A stretch of DNA of 64,000 bases from Roseomonas sp. Its GTDB lineage: Bacteria; Pseudomonadota; Alphaproteobacteria; Acetobacterales; Acetobacteraceae. The DNA lies in contig JADCFA010000015.1 of the NCBI GenBank assembly GCA_020249775.1, positions 1 through 64,000 on the forward strand, given 5' to 3'. Each line of letters starts with the position of its first letter. Within the stretch, counting starts at the first letter, position 1. The notes below the pieces were generated by a model that saw only the letters and a program-made list of their open reading frames with translations, did no database searches and had not been told where the DNA came from. The position numbers were made by a program, and so were the translations under genes. Of the stretch, positions 51,748 through 61,453 are shown piece by piece.

Positions 51748-54700
51748 ATGCGCCAGCGCCCCCCTTACGGCCCCAAGACCTTGGCGCCAGAACCCATCGC
51801 CATCATCGGCGCTGCGGCCAGGCTGCCTGGCGCGCCTGATCTTGCCCGCTTCGCCGCGCTTTTGCGCCAAGGTGTGGATGCGGTCACCGAAGTGCCGGAT
51901 GACCGGTTTGCAAAAGCGCGCTGGCACCATCCCCGCCCGGGCGAGGCAGGGCGCAGCTATAGTTTCGCCGCCGGCATAATTGGCGACATCAAGGGCTTTG
52001 ACGCTGAAGCCTTCGGCCTTTCCCCGCGCGAGGTCGCGGAAGCCGATCCGCAGCAGCGCCTTCTGCTGGAAGTGACGCGCGATGCCTTTGAGGATGCGGG
52101 GCTGCGCCCTGAAAGCCTTGCCGGGCGTAATATCGCGGTCTTTGTTGGTGGTTCATCCACCGATTTCGCGGAACTCCGCCTGGATGATCCCGCTGCTGCC
52201 GATCGCTTCCACATGACAGGCAACGCGCTTTCCATCCTGTCCAACCGCATCGGCCATGTGTTTGATTTGCGCGGCGGTGCGCAGACCATTGACACCGCCT
52301 GCTCGTCTTCGCTGGTCGCGCTGCATCTGGCCGCGCGCGCCCTGGCCGATGATCCGGCTCTGGAAGCCGCCGTGGTGGGTGGCGTCAATCTGTTGCTTTC
52401 CCCTTATGCGTTCGTCGGTTTTTCCCGCGCCGGCATGCTTTCCGCACGCGGCCGCTGCCAGGTATTTGATGCGGCGGCGGATGGCTATGTGCGCGCGGAA
52501 GGGGCGGGGGTGGTTGTTTTGCGCCGCCTTGCCGATGCCAAGGCCGCAGGAGAGCCGATACGCGCGCTATTGCTCGGCACCGGCACCAATACCGCCGGGC
52601 GCACCGTCGGGATTTCGCTGCCCAATCGCGATGCGCAGGCGGCATTGCTGACCAGTCTGCTGGCGCAGAGCAACATTCAACCGGACCGCTTCCTGGCTTT
52701 TGAGGCACATGGCACCGGCACACAGGCGGGTGACCCGGCCGAGGCCTGGGCAATCGGCCAAGCGATCGCGCGGCACCGCACATCACCGCTGCCGATTGGT
52801 TCCGCCAAGGCGAATATCGGGCATTTGGAAGCCGGCGCGGGCATGGCGGGCTTGCTGAAATCCATGCTGATGCTGGAACAGGGTTTTGTGCCGCCGGCGC
52901 TGCACTTCGCAAACCCCAACCCCGCGATTGATTTCGCGGCGTTGAACCTGCTGGTGCCGCGTGCGGCTGAGAGCATTGCCGTTGCGGATGATGCGGTGAT
53001 GGGTGTGAATGCCTTTGGCTTTGGCGGCACCAATGCCGCGGCAATTTTGGGCCGCGCACCGCATCCGCGCCCGCCCCGTAGTGTGGCGGCCAAGGGGACG
53101 CCACCGCTTGTTCTCTCGGCGCGCTCTGCTGAAGCGCTCAGGCTTTCCGTTGCCAATTGGCGCGATGCGCTGGCGGGTGCCGATGGCGCGCGCGCCGCGG
53201 CACTCGCCCGCGGTCAGGCGCGGTATCGCGACCTTGCGCCGCATCGCCTTGTGCTGCGCGGGGCGGATGGCGCTGCGCTTTCGCAAGGGCTGGCCGCCTG
53301 GGAAGCGGGGGAGCGTGAGGCAAGCGCGGTGCCAGGCATCGCGCTGCGCGGTCGCATGGTGTTTGTCTTCAGCGGCAATGGCGCGCAGCATCTTGGCATG
53401 GCGCGTGAGGCCTTTCGCGCAGCCTCCGCCTTTCGTCGCGGGGTGCTGGCCGCCGATGCGGTGCTGGCGCCGCGGCTTGGCGTTTCACCCGCGGCATTGC
53501 TCAAGGCGGGCGTCAGTGAAGCGCAGCTTGCGGGCACGGATCTGGCGCAGCCTTTGCTTTTTGCTGTGCAGATCGGCGTTTTGGCCGCGCTGGCCGAACA
53601 AGGCATCAAGCCTGATCTGGTGATCGGTCATTCGGTTGGCGAAGTGGCGGCAGCGCAAGCGGCGGGCATTCTCTCGCTTGATCAGGCGGCGGCGCTGATT
53701 GTCGCGCGCAGCCGGCATCAGCACGCCACGCGCGGCACTGGGCGCTTGGCGGCGATTGGCGCAACGCCGGAAGCCATTGCGCCTTTGTTGGAAGAATGCG
53801 GCCCGGGGCTTGAAATCGCAGCAATCAATGCGCCGGCGGCGCTCACCATCGCGGGTCCTGCTGCGGCGATTGCGCGGCTGTGTCAGGCAGCGGAAGCGGA
53901 GCGGCTGGTGGCGATTCCGCTTGATCTGGACTACGCCTTCCATAGCGCGGCGATGGAACCGGTGCGTGCAGGGCTTTTGCATGACCTATCGGGGATGATC
54001 ACGCAGCCGGGCATTTGCCCAATGATTTCCTCGGTCACCGGCATGCCCTTGCCCGGCCCGGAAGCGGGGGCCGCATATTGGTGGCGCAATCTGCGCGAAC
54101 CCGTGCGCTTTCAGGCCGCGGTGGCGGAAGCGGCGCGGCAGGGCGCGCGGCTTTTCCTGGAAATCGGCCCTGCGCCGGTTTTGCAGAATTACCTGCGGGA
54201 AACGCTGCGCGCCGAAGCGGTGGAAGTGGCGGTGCTTGCAAGCCTGAAACGCCAGGACCCGTCGGGCGATCCCTTTCCCGCCATTGCTGATCGCGCCATT
54301 GCAGCAGGCGCCGATCCACGCGCCGCCGCCGCCTTTCAGGGCACAGCGGAGCGCGCAGCTCTGCCACGCACACCCTTTGCGCGCCAGTCCATCTGGTTCT
54401 CGCCCACTGTGGAAGGCGCGCGGCTGACTGATCCGCCGCAGGATCATCCATTGCTTGGTTTCCGGCGCGGGTCAGCGCCCGCGCTTTGGGCGCAATGGCT
54501 GGATACTACCGCGATGCCTTGGCTTGGCGATCATCGGCTATTCGGCGAAGCGGTGCTGCCCGCGGCGGCCATGGCGGAAGCTGCCCTGGCCGCCGCGGCA
54601 CTTGCCCATCCGGATGCGCCAGTGCTGGAAGTGAGCGATCTTGCCATCCTCCGCCCCGTTTCGCTCGCCAAGGACAGCATGGCCGAATTGCGCTTTGCCG

Positions 54701-57700
54701 CAGATGGCGAGGGCGGCTTTACCCTGGAAGCCCGCCCCCGCTTGGCCGAAGATGATTTCGCGCTTTGCGCCCGCGCCCGGCTGGCTGCCCTGCCCCGCCT
54801 GCCTGCCGCGCCGGCATTTGCACTGGCCGATGCACGGCAGGTGCCGGGCGCTGAGGTCCTCGCCTTCGCCGCGCGTCACGGGCTTGACTACGGCCCAGCC
54901 TTTCAAAGCCTGAAGCAGGTGGAGGTTGCGGGTGGTGCTGGGGCTGCGCTGGCGCGGTTGAGCCTGCCGGAAGGCGCGCCGGCCCATACCGGCTTTATGC
55001 TGCACCCAGCGCTGCTGGATGGCGCCTTGCAGGGGCTTTTCGCCCTGATGCTGGGCCAGGGCCTCAGCGCTGAGGAGGCGATTATCCCCGTGCGTATTGG
55101 CCGGCTTTGCGCCCGGCGCGATGCGGCGCCCATCGCCTCGGCGGAAATCACGCCCGGTCGGCGCGGCGCCAGGCTTTTCGCTGCCAGCCTGACGCTGCGC
55201 GATGCCACGGGCGCCATGGTGGCGAGGATCGAGGATATCTGGTTCCAGCGCGTCCCGCGCCCGGGTCGGGAAAAGCTGGAAAACCTAGCCTTCCGGCTGG
55301 ACCCGGTGCCAAGCCTGCCGTTGCTGCATACCCCCGCAAGGCTTGATCTTGCGCCCATCACCGCGGCGATCCGGGCACAGGATAAGGTCGCGCCGATGAG
55401 TGAGGCCGCGCTGCTGCTGGAAGCCTATTTGGCCGCCTTGGCGCTGCCGGCGCTGCGCGACCATGCCGCCCCGCCAAGCCCCTATCGCGCCGCGCTATGC
55501 CGCATTCTGGCGCTGGCCGGCGCCGCGGAACCGGGGGCAGAGGGCTGGCGCATCATCGAGGATCAGCCCTTGCCGCCGCCCGAAGCGATCTGGCGCGCCG
55601 TGCTCGCGGAACAGCCAGGGCTGGCGCTTGATCTGGCCTGGCTTGCCCGCGCGGGCGAACAAATGGTCCCGGCCTTGCGCGGTGAGGCGGTTATTGCGTC
55701 GCCGCCGCCCGCCAGCGGTGGGGCGATGCGGGCCTTGGCTGAGCGGCTTTTGGCCGGGCTGCGCGCAATACTCGAAGCTTGGCCCGCAGATAGGCCGCTC
55801 AGGATTTTGGAACTTGGCGCGGGCGGGGCTTTGACACGCGGCGCCCTGGCGCTGCTTGGTGGCAGCGGTCGGCGCATCCATTACCGCGCGATTGGGGAGG
55901 CGCGGGCCGGGGCAATCGGCGCGGTGCCTGAGGCAGTCCTCATGGCCTGGGATGGCTGGGAAGGGCTGGCTACCCCGGCGCCCCCGGCGGAGAAGGCCGA
56001 TGTCATCCTTGGCTTGGCGCCAGCGGCGCTGCATGGCCGCGGGCTTGGCGTGCTGGAAGGGCTTGCCGGTCAGGCGGCGCCGGGAGCGCTTCTGCTGCTC
56101 GGCGAACCCGGCCCCGGGGCGCTTTGGAGTTTTGCTCTGGGGCAAGATCCGGCCTGGTGGCGGGATGATCTGGCGGGGGCGCTGCCCGATGCCGCCGCCT
56201 GGCGCAATGCGCTCGGCATGGCGGGGTGGCATGGGGCGGCGGTGGAGGCTCTGTCAGCCGCACCCTGGCCGGCGCTGCTAATCACGGGCCAAAGCCCCCT
56301 GGTCACCGGTATCGAGCCGGAGACGGTCCAGGCTGAACCGCTGCTCATTTTCACCGATGCCGAGGCCATGAAGCTGGCCCAGGCATTGGCGGCGCGGCAG
56401 GCGCCGGATCGGCAATCCGCGATCCTGGCTTTGGGCGATGTGCCGCCCCCAAAAAGCCTGCGCGGGGCGAAAATCCTGGCGCTGACCAGCATGGCTGAGC
56501 CCGCCACGGCGCTGGCGGCGCTGACGGCACTTGCCGCAGCGGCGGATGGCGTCGCGGGCGCATTGATGCTGGTCGCCCAGGCTGAGGAAGCGCGTGCCGA
56601 GGCGCTGATCGGCCTTGGCCGGGTTTTGGCAAATGAAATGCCGGGGCTGCGGCCGCGCCGCGTGACCATTGCCCCCGATCTGCGACCCGAGGATGCCGCG
56701 CCATTGATCTTGGCGGAATGGGCTTCGGAGGCGCCGGAAATCACCCTTACCGCGTCTGGGCGTTTTGCGCCGCTGATGCGCCCTGGCTTGCCCGTCCCGA
56801 CGCTTGGATTTCCGGCACAATTGGCCATCGGCCAGCCGGGCCAATTGGCCAGCCTTGGCTGGCGATCAGCCGATGCCTTGCCGAAGCCCGGGCTTGGCGA
56901 AGTGCGACTTCGCGTCACGGCGACGGGACTCAATTTTCGCGATGTGATGTGGGCGCAGGGGTTATTGCCGGAAGACATGCTGATGGATGGCTTTGCAGGG
57001 CCGAGCCTTGGCATGGAATGCGCCGGCTTTGTGGAAGAAGCCGGGCCGGGGGTTGGGCTTGCCCCGGGCGCGCAGGTTTTTGGCTTTGCGCCCGCGGCTT
57101 TTGCTACTCATGCGCTGACCAGGGCAGAGGCATTGCAACCCCTCCCGCCGGGCATGAGCCCGGAAGCGGCCGCAACCATCCCAGTGGCCTTCATCACGGC
57201 TGCCTATTCATTGGAAACCCTTGCCCGGCTGCGCCCAGGGGAACGGGTAGTGATCCATGGTGGGGCGGGGGGTGTTGGTTTGGCCGCGCTGCAAATCGCC
57301 AAGGCGGCTGGCGCCCTGGTGGCGGCGACCGCCGGAAGCCCGGAAAAACGCGCCTTTTTGCGCCAGCTTGGCGCTGATCTGGTGCTGGATAGCCGCGATG
57401 CCGGCTTTGCCGATGCGCTGCGCGCTGCCTGGCCGGATGGCGTGGATGTGGTGCTGAATTCCTTGGCCGGCACGGCGGCGGAAAGAAGCCTTGCGCTGCT
57501 TTCACCCTTCGGGCGCTTCATTGAATTGGGCAAGCGCGACTTTGCGGAAGGCCGGTGCGCAGGGCTTGGCGCCTTCCGGCGCAATATCAGCTATTTCGCG
57601 GTGGATGCGGATGCCCTGCCGCGCGCCCGCCCTGCACTGGCAGAGGCGCTGCTGCGGGACATCGCGGCACGGCTTGCGGATGGCGCGCTGGCGCCCCTGC

Positions 57701-58959
57701 CCTATCGCGCTTTCCCGGCGGAGGAAGCGGAAGCCGCTTTCCGACAGCTTCAGGCTTCCAGCCATATCGGCAAGTTGGTGATCCGCCCGCCCTTGGCTTC
57801 GGCTGCTCAGGCCGCGCCCTGGCAGCCTGATGAAGCCGGAGCCTATGTGGTGCTGGGCGGCACGCAAGGCTTCGGCTTGGAATGCGCCAAATGGCTGGCG
57901 GCTGCAGGGGCAAGGCGCATCGCCCTGATCTCTCGCCGCGGCGCGGCCACGCCCGGCATGGATGCGGCCCTGCGCGTTTTGGCCGCCCTTGGCGCGCGCG
58001 CCAGCGCCCATGCCTGTGATGCAACGGACCGCGCCGCGCTTGGCGCCGTGCTTACCACGCTGCGCGCTGAAGGCGCGCCCTTGTGCGGCGTGGTGCAAGC
58101 GGCGGCGGTTTTTGCTGATGGTGCGGCGGCGCGGCAAGATGGCGCGAGCTTCGCCCGCGTGCTGGCGCCCAAGCTCGCCGCGGCTGAGGCTTTGGAAGCG
58201 CTTACCGCCGATGATCCCTTGCATTTGTTCCTGATGTTTTCTTCCGCCACCACGGCCTTCGGCAATCCCGGCCAGGCGAATTACGTCGCCGCCAATGCCG
58301 CGCTGGAAGGCTTGGCGCGGCGGCGGAACGCGCAAGGCAAGCGGGCGCTTGCGATCGGCTGGGGGCCAATCGCCAATGCCGGCGTGCTGACACGCGAAGC
58401 CGCCGCGGCAGAAAAGCTTGAACGCTTGAGCGGCGCCAAACCCATGGCGGCGCAGGAGGCCCTTGCCACCCTGGCCGCGCTTATCGCCGCGGGCGCGCCC
58501 GTGATTCATTTGGCGCGCATGAATTGGGAGGGGATGCAGGCAGCGCTACCCATTCTGGCAGAGCCTGCTTATGCGGCGCTTGGCGGTCGCATGGCGAGGC
58601 GCGATGGCGATGGCGCTGCCTTGCGCGCAAGATTGCTTGGCATGTCGCCCGAGGCCGCGCGAAGTGAATTGCTTGCGCTGGCGCGGGAGGAAATGGCGCG
58701 CATCCTGCGCCTGCCGCCCGAAGCGGTGCGGGTTGATCAACCTCTGCCCGGGCTTGGGCTCGATTCGCTTGGCGGCATTGAATTGCGCATGGCCTTGGAA
58801 CGCCGCCTTGGTATCAGCGTGCCACTTACGGCAGTGACCGAGGATCTGACCTTGGCGATCTTGGTGCAGCGTGTGGCCGGCGTGCTGTTCAAGGATGACG
58901 CCGGTATCGCGACCGCCGAGGCACTGATGGAAACCCATGAACCCGCGGCGGTGCCATGA
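51748..58959 (+). CDS. Type I reducing polyketide synthase (KS-AT-DH-[MT remnant]-ER-KR-ACP)
   Basis: 2,403 residues in one module. KS is about 15-430 with Cys185 (DTACSSS), His321 (EAHGTGT) and His359 (NIGHLEAG). AT is about 545-830 with Ser629 (GHSVGE) and YAFHS, nearer the malonyl than the methylmalonyl type. DH is about 885-1170 with His929 (DHRLFGEAVLP) and Asp1091 (HPALLDGALQ). A region at 1200-1560 has a degraded methyltransferase motif at about 1352-1360 (ILELGAGGA). ER has LNFRDVM at 1728 and GGAGGVGLAA at 1838. KR has GGTQGFG near 2037, Ser2166 and Tyr2179. ACP carries Ser2340 (GLDSLGGIEL). All catalytic residues for full reduction are present. There is no thioesterase, and the next gene overlaps by ATGA. 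Iterative use is inferred. Confidence 0.95.
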   Translation: MRQRPPYGPKTLAPEPIAIIGAAARLPGAPDLARFAALLRQGVDAVTEVPDDRFAKARWHHPRPGEAGRSYSFAAGIIGDIKGFDAEAFGLSPREVAEADPQQRLLLEVTRDAFEDAGLRPESLAGRNIAVFVGGSSTDFAELRLDDPAAADRFHMTGNALSILSNRIGHVFDLRGGAQTIDTACSSSLVALHLAARALADDPALEAAVVGGVNLLLSPYAFVGFSRAGMLSARGRCQVFDAAADGYVRAEGAGVVVLRRLADAKAAGEPIRALLLGTGTNTAGRTVGISLPNRDAQAALLTSLLAQSNIQPDRFLAFEAHGTGTQAGDPAEAWAIGQAIARHRTSPLPIGSAKANIGHLEAGAGMAGLLKSMLMLEQGFVPPALHFANPNPAIDFAALNLLVPRAAESIAVADDAVMGVNAFGFGGTNAAAILGRAPHPRPPRSVAAKGTPPLVLSARSAEALRLSVANWRDALAGADGARAAALARGQARYRDLAPHRLVLRGADGAALSQGLAAWEAGEREASAVPGIALRGRMVFVFSGNGAQHLGMAREAFRAASAFRRGVLAADAVLAPRLGVSPAALLKAGVSEAQLAGTDLAQPLLFAVQIGVLAALAEQGIKPDLVIGHSVGEVAAAQAAGILSLDQAAALIVARSRHQHATRGTGRLAAIGATPEAIAPLLEECGPGLEIAAINAPAALTIAGPAAAIARLCQAAEAERLVAIPLDLDYAFHSAAMEPVRAGLLHDLSGMITQPGICPMISSVTGMPLPGPEAGAAYWWRNLREPVRFQAAVAEAARQGARLFLEIGPAPVLQNYLRETLRAEAVEVAVLASLKRQDPSGDPFPAIADRAIAAGADPRAAAAFQGTAERAALPRTPFARQSIWFSPTVEGARLTDPPQDHPLLGFRRGSAPALWAQWLDTTAMPWLGDHRLFGEAVLPAAAMAEAALAAAALAHPDAPVLEVSDLAILRPVSLAKDSMAELRFAADGEGGFTLEARPRLAEDDFALCARARLAALPRLPAAPAFALADARQVPGAEVLAFAARHGLDYGPAFQSLKQVEVAGGAGAALARLSLPEGAPAHTGFMLHPALLDGALQGLFALMLGQGLSAEEAIIPVRIGRLCARRDAAPIASAEITPGRRGARLFAASLTLRDATGAMVARIEDIWFQRVPRPGREKLENLAFRLDPVPSLPLLHTPARLDLAPITAAIRAQDKVAPMSEAALLLEAYLAALALPALRDHAAPPSPYRAALCRILALAGAAEPGAEGWRIIEDQPLPPPEAIWRAVLAEQPGLALDLAWLARAGEQMVPALRGEAVIASPPPASGGAMRALAERLLAGLRAILEAWPADRPLRILELGAGGALTRGALALLGGSGRRIHYRAIGEARAGAIGAVPEAVLMAWDGWEGLATPAPPAEKADVILGLAPAALHGRGLGVLEGLAGQAAPGALLLLGEPGPGALWSFALGQDPAWWRDDLAGALPDAAAWRNALGMAGWHGAAVEALSAAPWPALLITGQSPLVTGIEPETVQAEPLLIFTDAEAMKLAQALAARQAPDRQSAILALGDVPPPKSLRGAKILALTSMAEPATALAALTALAAAADGVAGALMLVAQAEEARAEALIGLGRVLANEMPGLRPRRVTIAPDLRPEDAAPLILAEWASEAPEITLTASGRFAPLMRPGLPVPTLGFPAQLAIGQPGQLASLGWRSADALPKPGLGEVRLRVTATGLNFRDVMWAQGLLPEDMLMDGFAGPSLGMECAGFVEEAGPGVGLAPGAQVFGFAPAAFATHALTRAEALQPLPPGMSPEAAATIPVAFITAAYSLETLARLRPGERVVIHGGAGGVGLAALQIAKAAGALVAATAGSPEKRAFLRQLGADLVLDSRDAGFADALRAAWPDGVDVVLNSLAGTAAERSLALLSPFGRFIELGKRDFAEGRCAGLGAFRRNISYFAVDADALPRARPALAEALLRDIAARLADGALAPLPYRAFPAEEAEAAFRQLQASSHIGKLVIRPPLASAAQAAPWQPDEAGAYVVLGGTQGFGLECAKWLAAAGARRIALISRRGAATPGMDAALRVLAALGARASAHACDATDRAALGAVLTTLRAEGAPLCGVVQAAAVFADGAAARQDGASFARVLAPKLAAAEALEALTADDPLHLFLMFSSATTAFGNPGQANYVAANAALEGLARRRNAQGKRALAIGWGPIANAGVLTREAAAAEKLERLSGAKPMAAQEALATLAALIAAGAPVIHLARMNWEGMQAALPILAEPAYAALGGRMARRDGDGAALRARLLGMSPEAARSELLALAREEMARILRLPPEAVRVDQPLPGLGLDSLGGIELRMALERRLGISVPLTAVTEDLTLAILVQRVAGVLFKDDAGIATAEALMETHEPAAVP

Positions 58960-60251
58960 ATAGCGGCTTTGGCCTTTCCGCCGCGGCACGCGCGGCGCTG
59001 CTCGCGCGGCTCAATCGTCGGCGGGACGATGCGCCAGTGCCGGAAGCGCCGCGCGGGTTTCGCGAATTGCCAGGGCAACGCGAAATGGCACTGATCCGCG
59101 ACGCCGCGGCCAGTCTTGCATTGGAAAATCCTTTCTTTCGCGCGCATGAAGGTATTGCTTCCGCCCATAGCGTCATTGCCGGGCGAGAGGTGATCAATTT
59201 CGGATCCTACAATTACCTTGGCCTGAATGGTGATCCCCGCGTGCAGGCGGCGGCCAAGGCCGCGATAGATCAGCATGGGGTTTCGGCTTCAGCGTCGCGC
59301 ATGGTTTCTGGCGAAAGGCCATTGCATGGCGCGCTGGAAGCCGCTTTGGCGGCGCATTATCGCGCCCAGGGCGCGCTTGTGTTTGTTTCAGGCCACGCCA
59401 CCAATGTCACGGTAATTGGCCATCTGCTCGGCCCGCGCGATCTGATGGTGCATGACGCGGCCATTCATAATTCCTGCACGGAAGGGGCAAGACTTTCCGG
59501 CGCCAAGCGGCTTTCATTCCCGCATAATGATTGGCGCGCGGCGGAAGCTGCCTTGGCGCAAGCGCGGCGCGGTGCGCGGCATGCGCTTCTGGTGATTGAA
59601 GGCCATTATTCCATGGATGGCGACATCCCCGATCTGCCGCGCTTCATCGAAGTGGCGCGGCGCCATGATGCCTGGCTGATGGTGGATGAAGCCCATGCGT
59701 TGGGCGTGGTTGGCACGCGCGGGCACGGCCTGCATGAGCATTTCGGTATTGACCCAAATGATGTTGATATCTGGATGGGCACGCTTTCAAAAACGCTGTC
59801 AGCCTGTGGCGGCTATATCGCCGGCAATGCGAGCCTGATCGAATGGCTGAAGCACTCCGCGCCGGGTTTTGTCTATTCCGTGGGGCTTGCGCCGGCGCTG
59901 GCGGCTGCTGCGCTTGAAAGCCTTGCCATACTGCATGCGGAGCCGGGCCGGGTCGCGCGCTTGCAAGCCAATGCCGCGCTTTTCCTTGAACTTGCGCGCG
60001 ATGCCGGCTTTGATACGGGCAGCGCCACGGCCCATGCCATCATTCCGGTGATATTGGGGTCTTCCATCGCCGCGGCGCGATATTCACAATTGCTTCTTGC
60101 GCGGGGGATCAATGTGCAGCCGATTCTCTACCCCGCGGTCGCTGAAAAGGCGGCGCGGTTGCGCTTTTTCCTTTCAAGCGAACATGCCGAGGCTGATATC
60201 CGCGCCACCATCGCGGCGCTGATCGCCATCCGGGAGGAGGCGAAAGGATAA
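58956..60251 (+). CDS. Alpha-oxoamine synthase (PLP), likely PKS offloading enzyme
   Basis: 431 residues of the fold-type I family containing KBL, AONS, ALAS and serine palmitoyltransferase. The PLP Lys is 279 in TLSKTLSACGGYIAG, and Asp244/His247 lie in VDEAHALGVVG. 'VINFGSYNYLGLNGDP' and 'GVSASASRMVSGERPLHGALE' are the standard acyl-CoA and glycine-loop blocks. A 60-residue N-terminal extension precedes the core. The gene overlaps the PKS gene and is the only release-type enzyme present, so it should condense the ACP-bound chain with an amino acid (which one is unknown), losing CO2. A biotin role is unlikely as no other bio genes are near. Confidence 0.9.
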   Translation: MNSGFGLSAAARAALLARLNRRRDDAPVPEAPRGFRELPGQREMALIRDAAASLALENPFFRAHEGIASAHSVIAGREVINFGSYNYLGLNGDPRVQAAAKAAIDQHGVSASASRMVSGERPLHGALEAALAAHYRAQGALVFVSGHATNVTVIGHLLGPRDLMVHDAAIHNSCTEGARLSGAKRLSFPHNDWRAAEAALAQARRGARHALLVIEGHYSMDGDIPDLPRFIEVARRHDAWLMVDEAHALGVVGTRGHGLHEHFGIDPNDVDIWMGTLSKTLSACGGYIAGNASLIEWLKHSAPGFVYSVGLAPALAAAALESLAILHAEPGRVARLQANAALFLELARDAGFDTGSATAHAIIPVILGSSIAAARYSQLLLARGINVQPILYPAVAEKAARLRFFLSSEHAEADIRATIAALIAIREEAKG

Positions 60252-60275
60252 GGCCCGCGATTGCGCGCGGGCCTT
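60250..60275. terminator. Bidirectional terminator between oxoamine synthase and DUF2076 gene
   Basis: A perfect 10-bp stem AAGGCCCGCG/CGCGGGCCTT with a 6-base loop starts at the oxoamine synthase stop. The stem's A/T ends give a short U tract on both strands. It sits between convergent genes. Confidence 0.75.
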
Positions 60276-60283
60276 ACTGCTAT

Positions 60284-60937
60284 TCAGATTTCTTCGTCGC
60301 CCCAATCGGCGCTGGCATCATTGCCGTGATCGGCCGTGGCGTCCGGCTGGGCATCACCGCCCCAAGGCGAGGCCGAAGGCACGGCTTCCTGCGCAAAACC
60401 GCCAGAAGACGCGGCTTGCGCCGCACCGCCACCACCGAGCGCGCTCATTAACATATTGCCGAGCATAATGCCGCCCGCGACACCGGCAGCGGTGGCAAGT
60501 GCAGTGCCAAGAAAGCCACCCCCGGGGCGCTGTTGCAGCGCCTGCGGGTTATGGCCCGGCGGGTAATAGGGCTGCGGGCGCGGCGGCATGGGGGCCGGAC
60601 GATTGCCACCGAAAAGCCCACCGAGCATGCCGCCCTTCTGCGCCTGGCCTTCACGGCGCGCGGCCTCTGCTTCCCATTCCAATTGCTGGATGCGGTTATT
60701 GGCTTCCACCAGCGCCGCTTCCTGAGCAAAGGCCGATTGCGTAATGCGGTAGCGCGCTTCCGGATAGCGCGCGAAAAGCTCCCCAATCAGACGATCCGCA
60801 TCGGGATCAATCGGCGGCAGGTTGGGCTTCTGCGCCGTGCTGGCACCCCAAGGGCCAGCGGGTGCGCCCGCCGCCGGCGCATTGCCGCTGAGCCTTTCGA
60901 CGAAAGCGGTAATGATCTGCTTTTCCTCATCCGTCAT
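60284..60937 (-). CDS. DUF2076 domain protein
   Basis: 217 residues from MTDEEKQIITAFVERLSG, the characteristic start of DUF2076 (COG3416) proteins. A helical N-terminal part to about 100 includes a coiled segment 'EAALVEANNRIQQLEWEAEAARR'. Then comes a Pro/Gly/Gln-rich linker, one hydrophobic helix at about 145-168 ('FLGTALATAAGVAGGIMLGNMLMSAL') and an acidic tail ending DWGDEEI. The ATG has AGAAGG upstream; a TTG two codons earlier is less likely. Function unknown. Confidence 0.85.
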   Translation of the reverse strand: MTDEEKQIITAFVERLSGNAPAAGAPAGPWGASTAQKPNLPPIDPDADRLIGELFARYPEARYRITQSAFAQEAALVEANNRIQQLEWEAEAARREGQAQKGGMLGGLFGGNRPAPMPPRPQPYYPPGHNPQALQQRPGGGFLGTALATAAGVAGGIMLGNMLMSALGGGGAAQAASSGGFAQEAVPSASPWGGDAQPDATADHGNDASADWGDEEI

Positions 60938-61453
60938 TGTCAAATCCTTCTCCCGACATTGATGGCGCGGGCAGGTTGACTCCCGCCAACGCGTCCGGGT
61001 CGGGAATTGGTCCGGGCCTGGCCGGCTTTCAAGCGCTCAGGGCCAGGTGTCTTTAAAGTGACATTGGTGCCATGGCGTCACGTGGCGTCCTGGTGACCAC
61101 CCAGTCAACAGAACATGTCGAAGTCGCTGACTTTAGCCATTGTTTAGAGCCAGTTAGAGCATTTTTGAGCCAAGCGGAGCCTCCTGGCTCGAAAATGCTC
61201 TAGGCAGGCGGGCGGCTCCCCCGGACAAAGTTTTGCGGCAGGGACGGCGCCTCGTTTGAGCGATGTTTGCAGCCTGGGGAACTCCGAAGGGCATTGCAAA
61301 TTTGCCACAGTGGGTGACCGATGCGACACGGGCGGGTGCAGGGTAGCCTTTAAAGGCTCGCATTCGGGGGATTTCATGCTAGAGAAAAATCGTGGATTTC
61401 GAGCGGATTCGGTTATCGGATCCTTGGCTTTGAAACAGAGATGAGGAAAGACA
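60938..61453. other. 516-base non-coding region upstream of the ompA-like genes
   Basis: No credible gene. It holds the 18-bp palindromic repeat described separately (61155-61202), and the leader of the first OmpA-like gene with GAGGAAAG before its ATG. No promoter boxes stand out clearly enough to call. The base composition around 61260-61440 is closer to neutral than the flanking genes. Confidence 0.5.
61155..61202. repeat. Palindromic repeat element (18-bp stem, 12-base loop)
   Basis: The left arm (TAGAGCATTTTTGAGCCA, 61155-61172) and right arm (TGGCTCGAAAATGCTCTA, 61185-61202) pair over 18 positions with a single G-U. The loop is AGCGGAGCCTCC. The TAGAGCATTTT...AAAATGCTCTA ends resemble a dispersed intergenic palindrome family of alphaproteobacteria, as far as I recall. 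It could act as a terminator-like or mRNA-stability element. Confidence 0.7.

Noticed and set aside
58956-60251. Reading the oxoamine synthase as biotin gene bioF
   Set aside because: No other bio genes nearby and it overlaps the PKS gene, so a PKS-linked role fits better.
61144-61444. Short frames in the region before the first OmpA-like gene
   Set aside because: They cross the palindromic repeat or lack ribosome-binding sites, and the translations look random.
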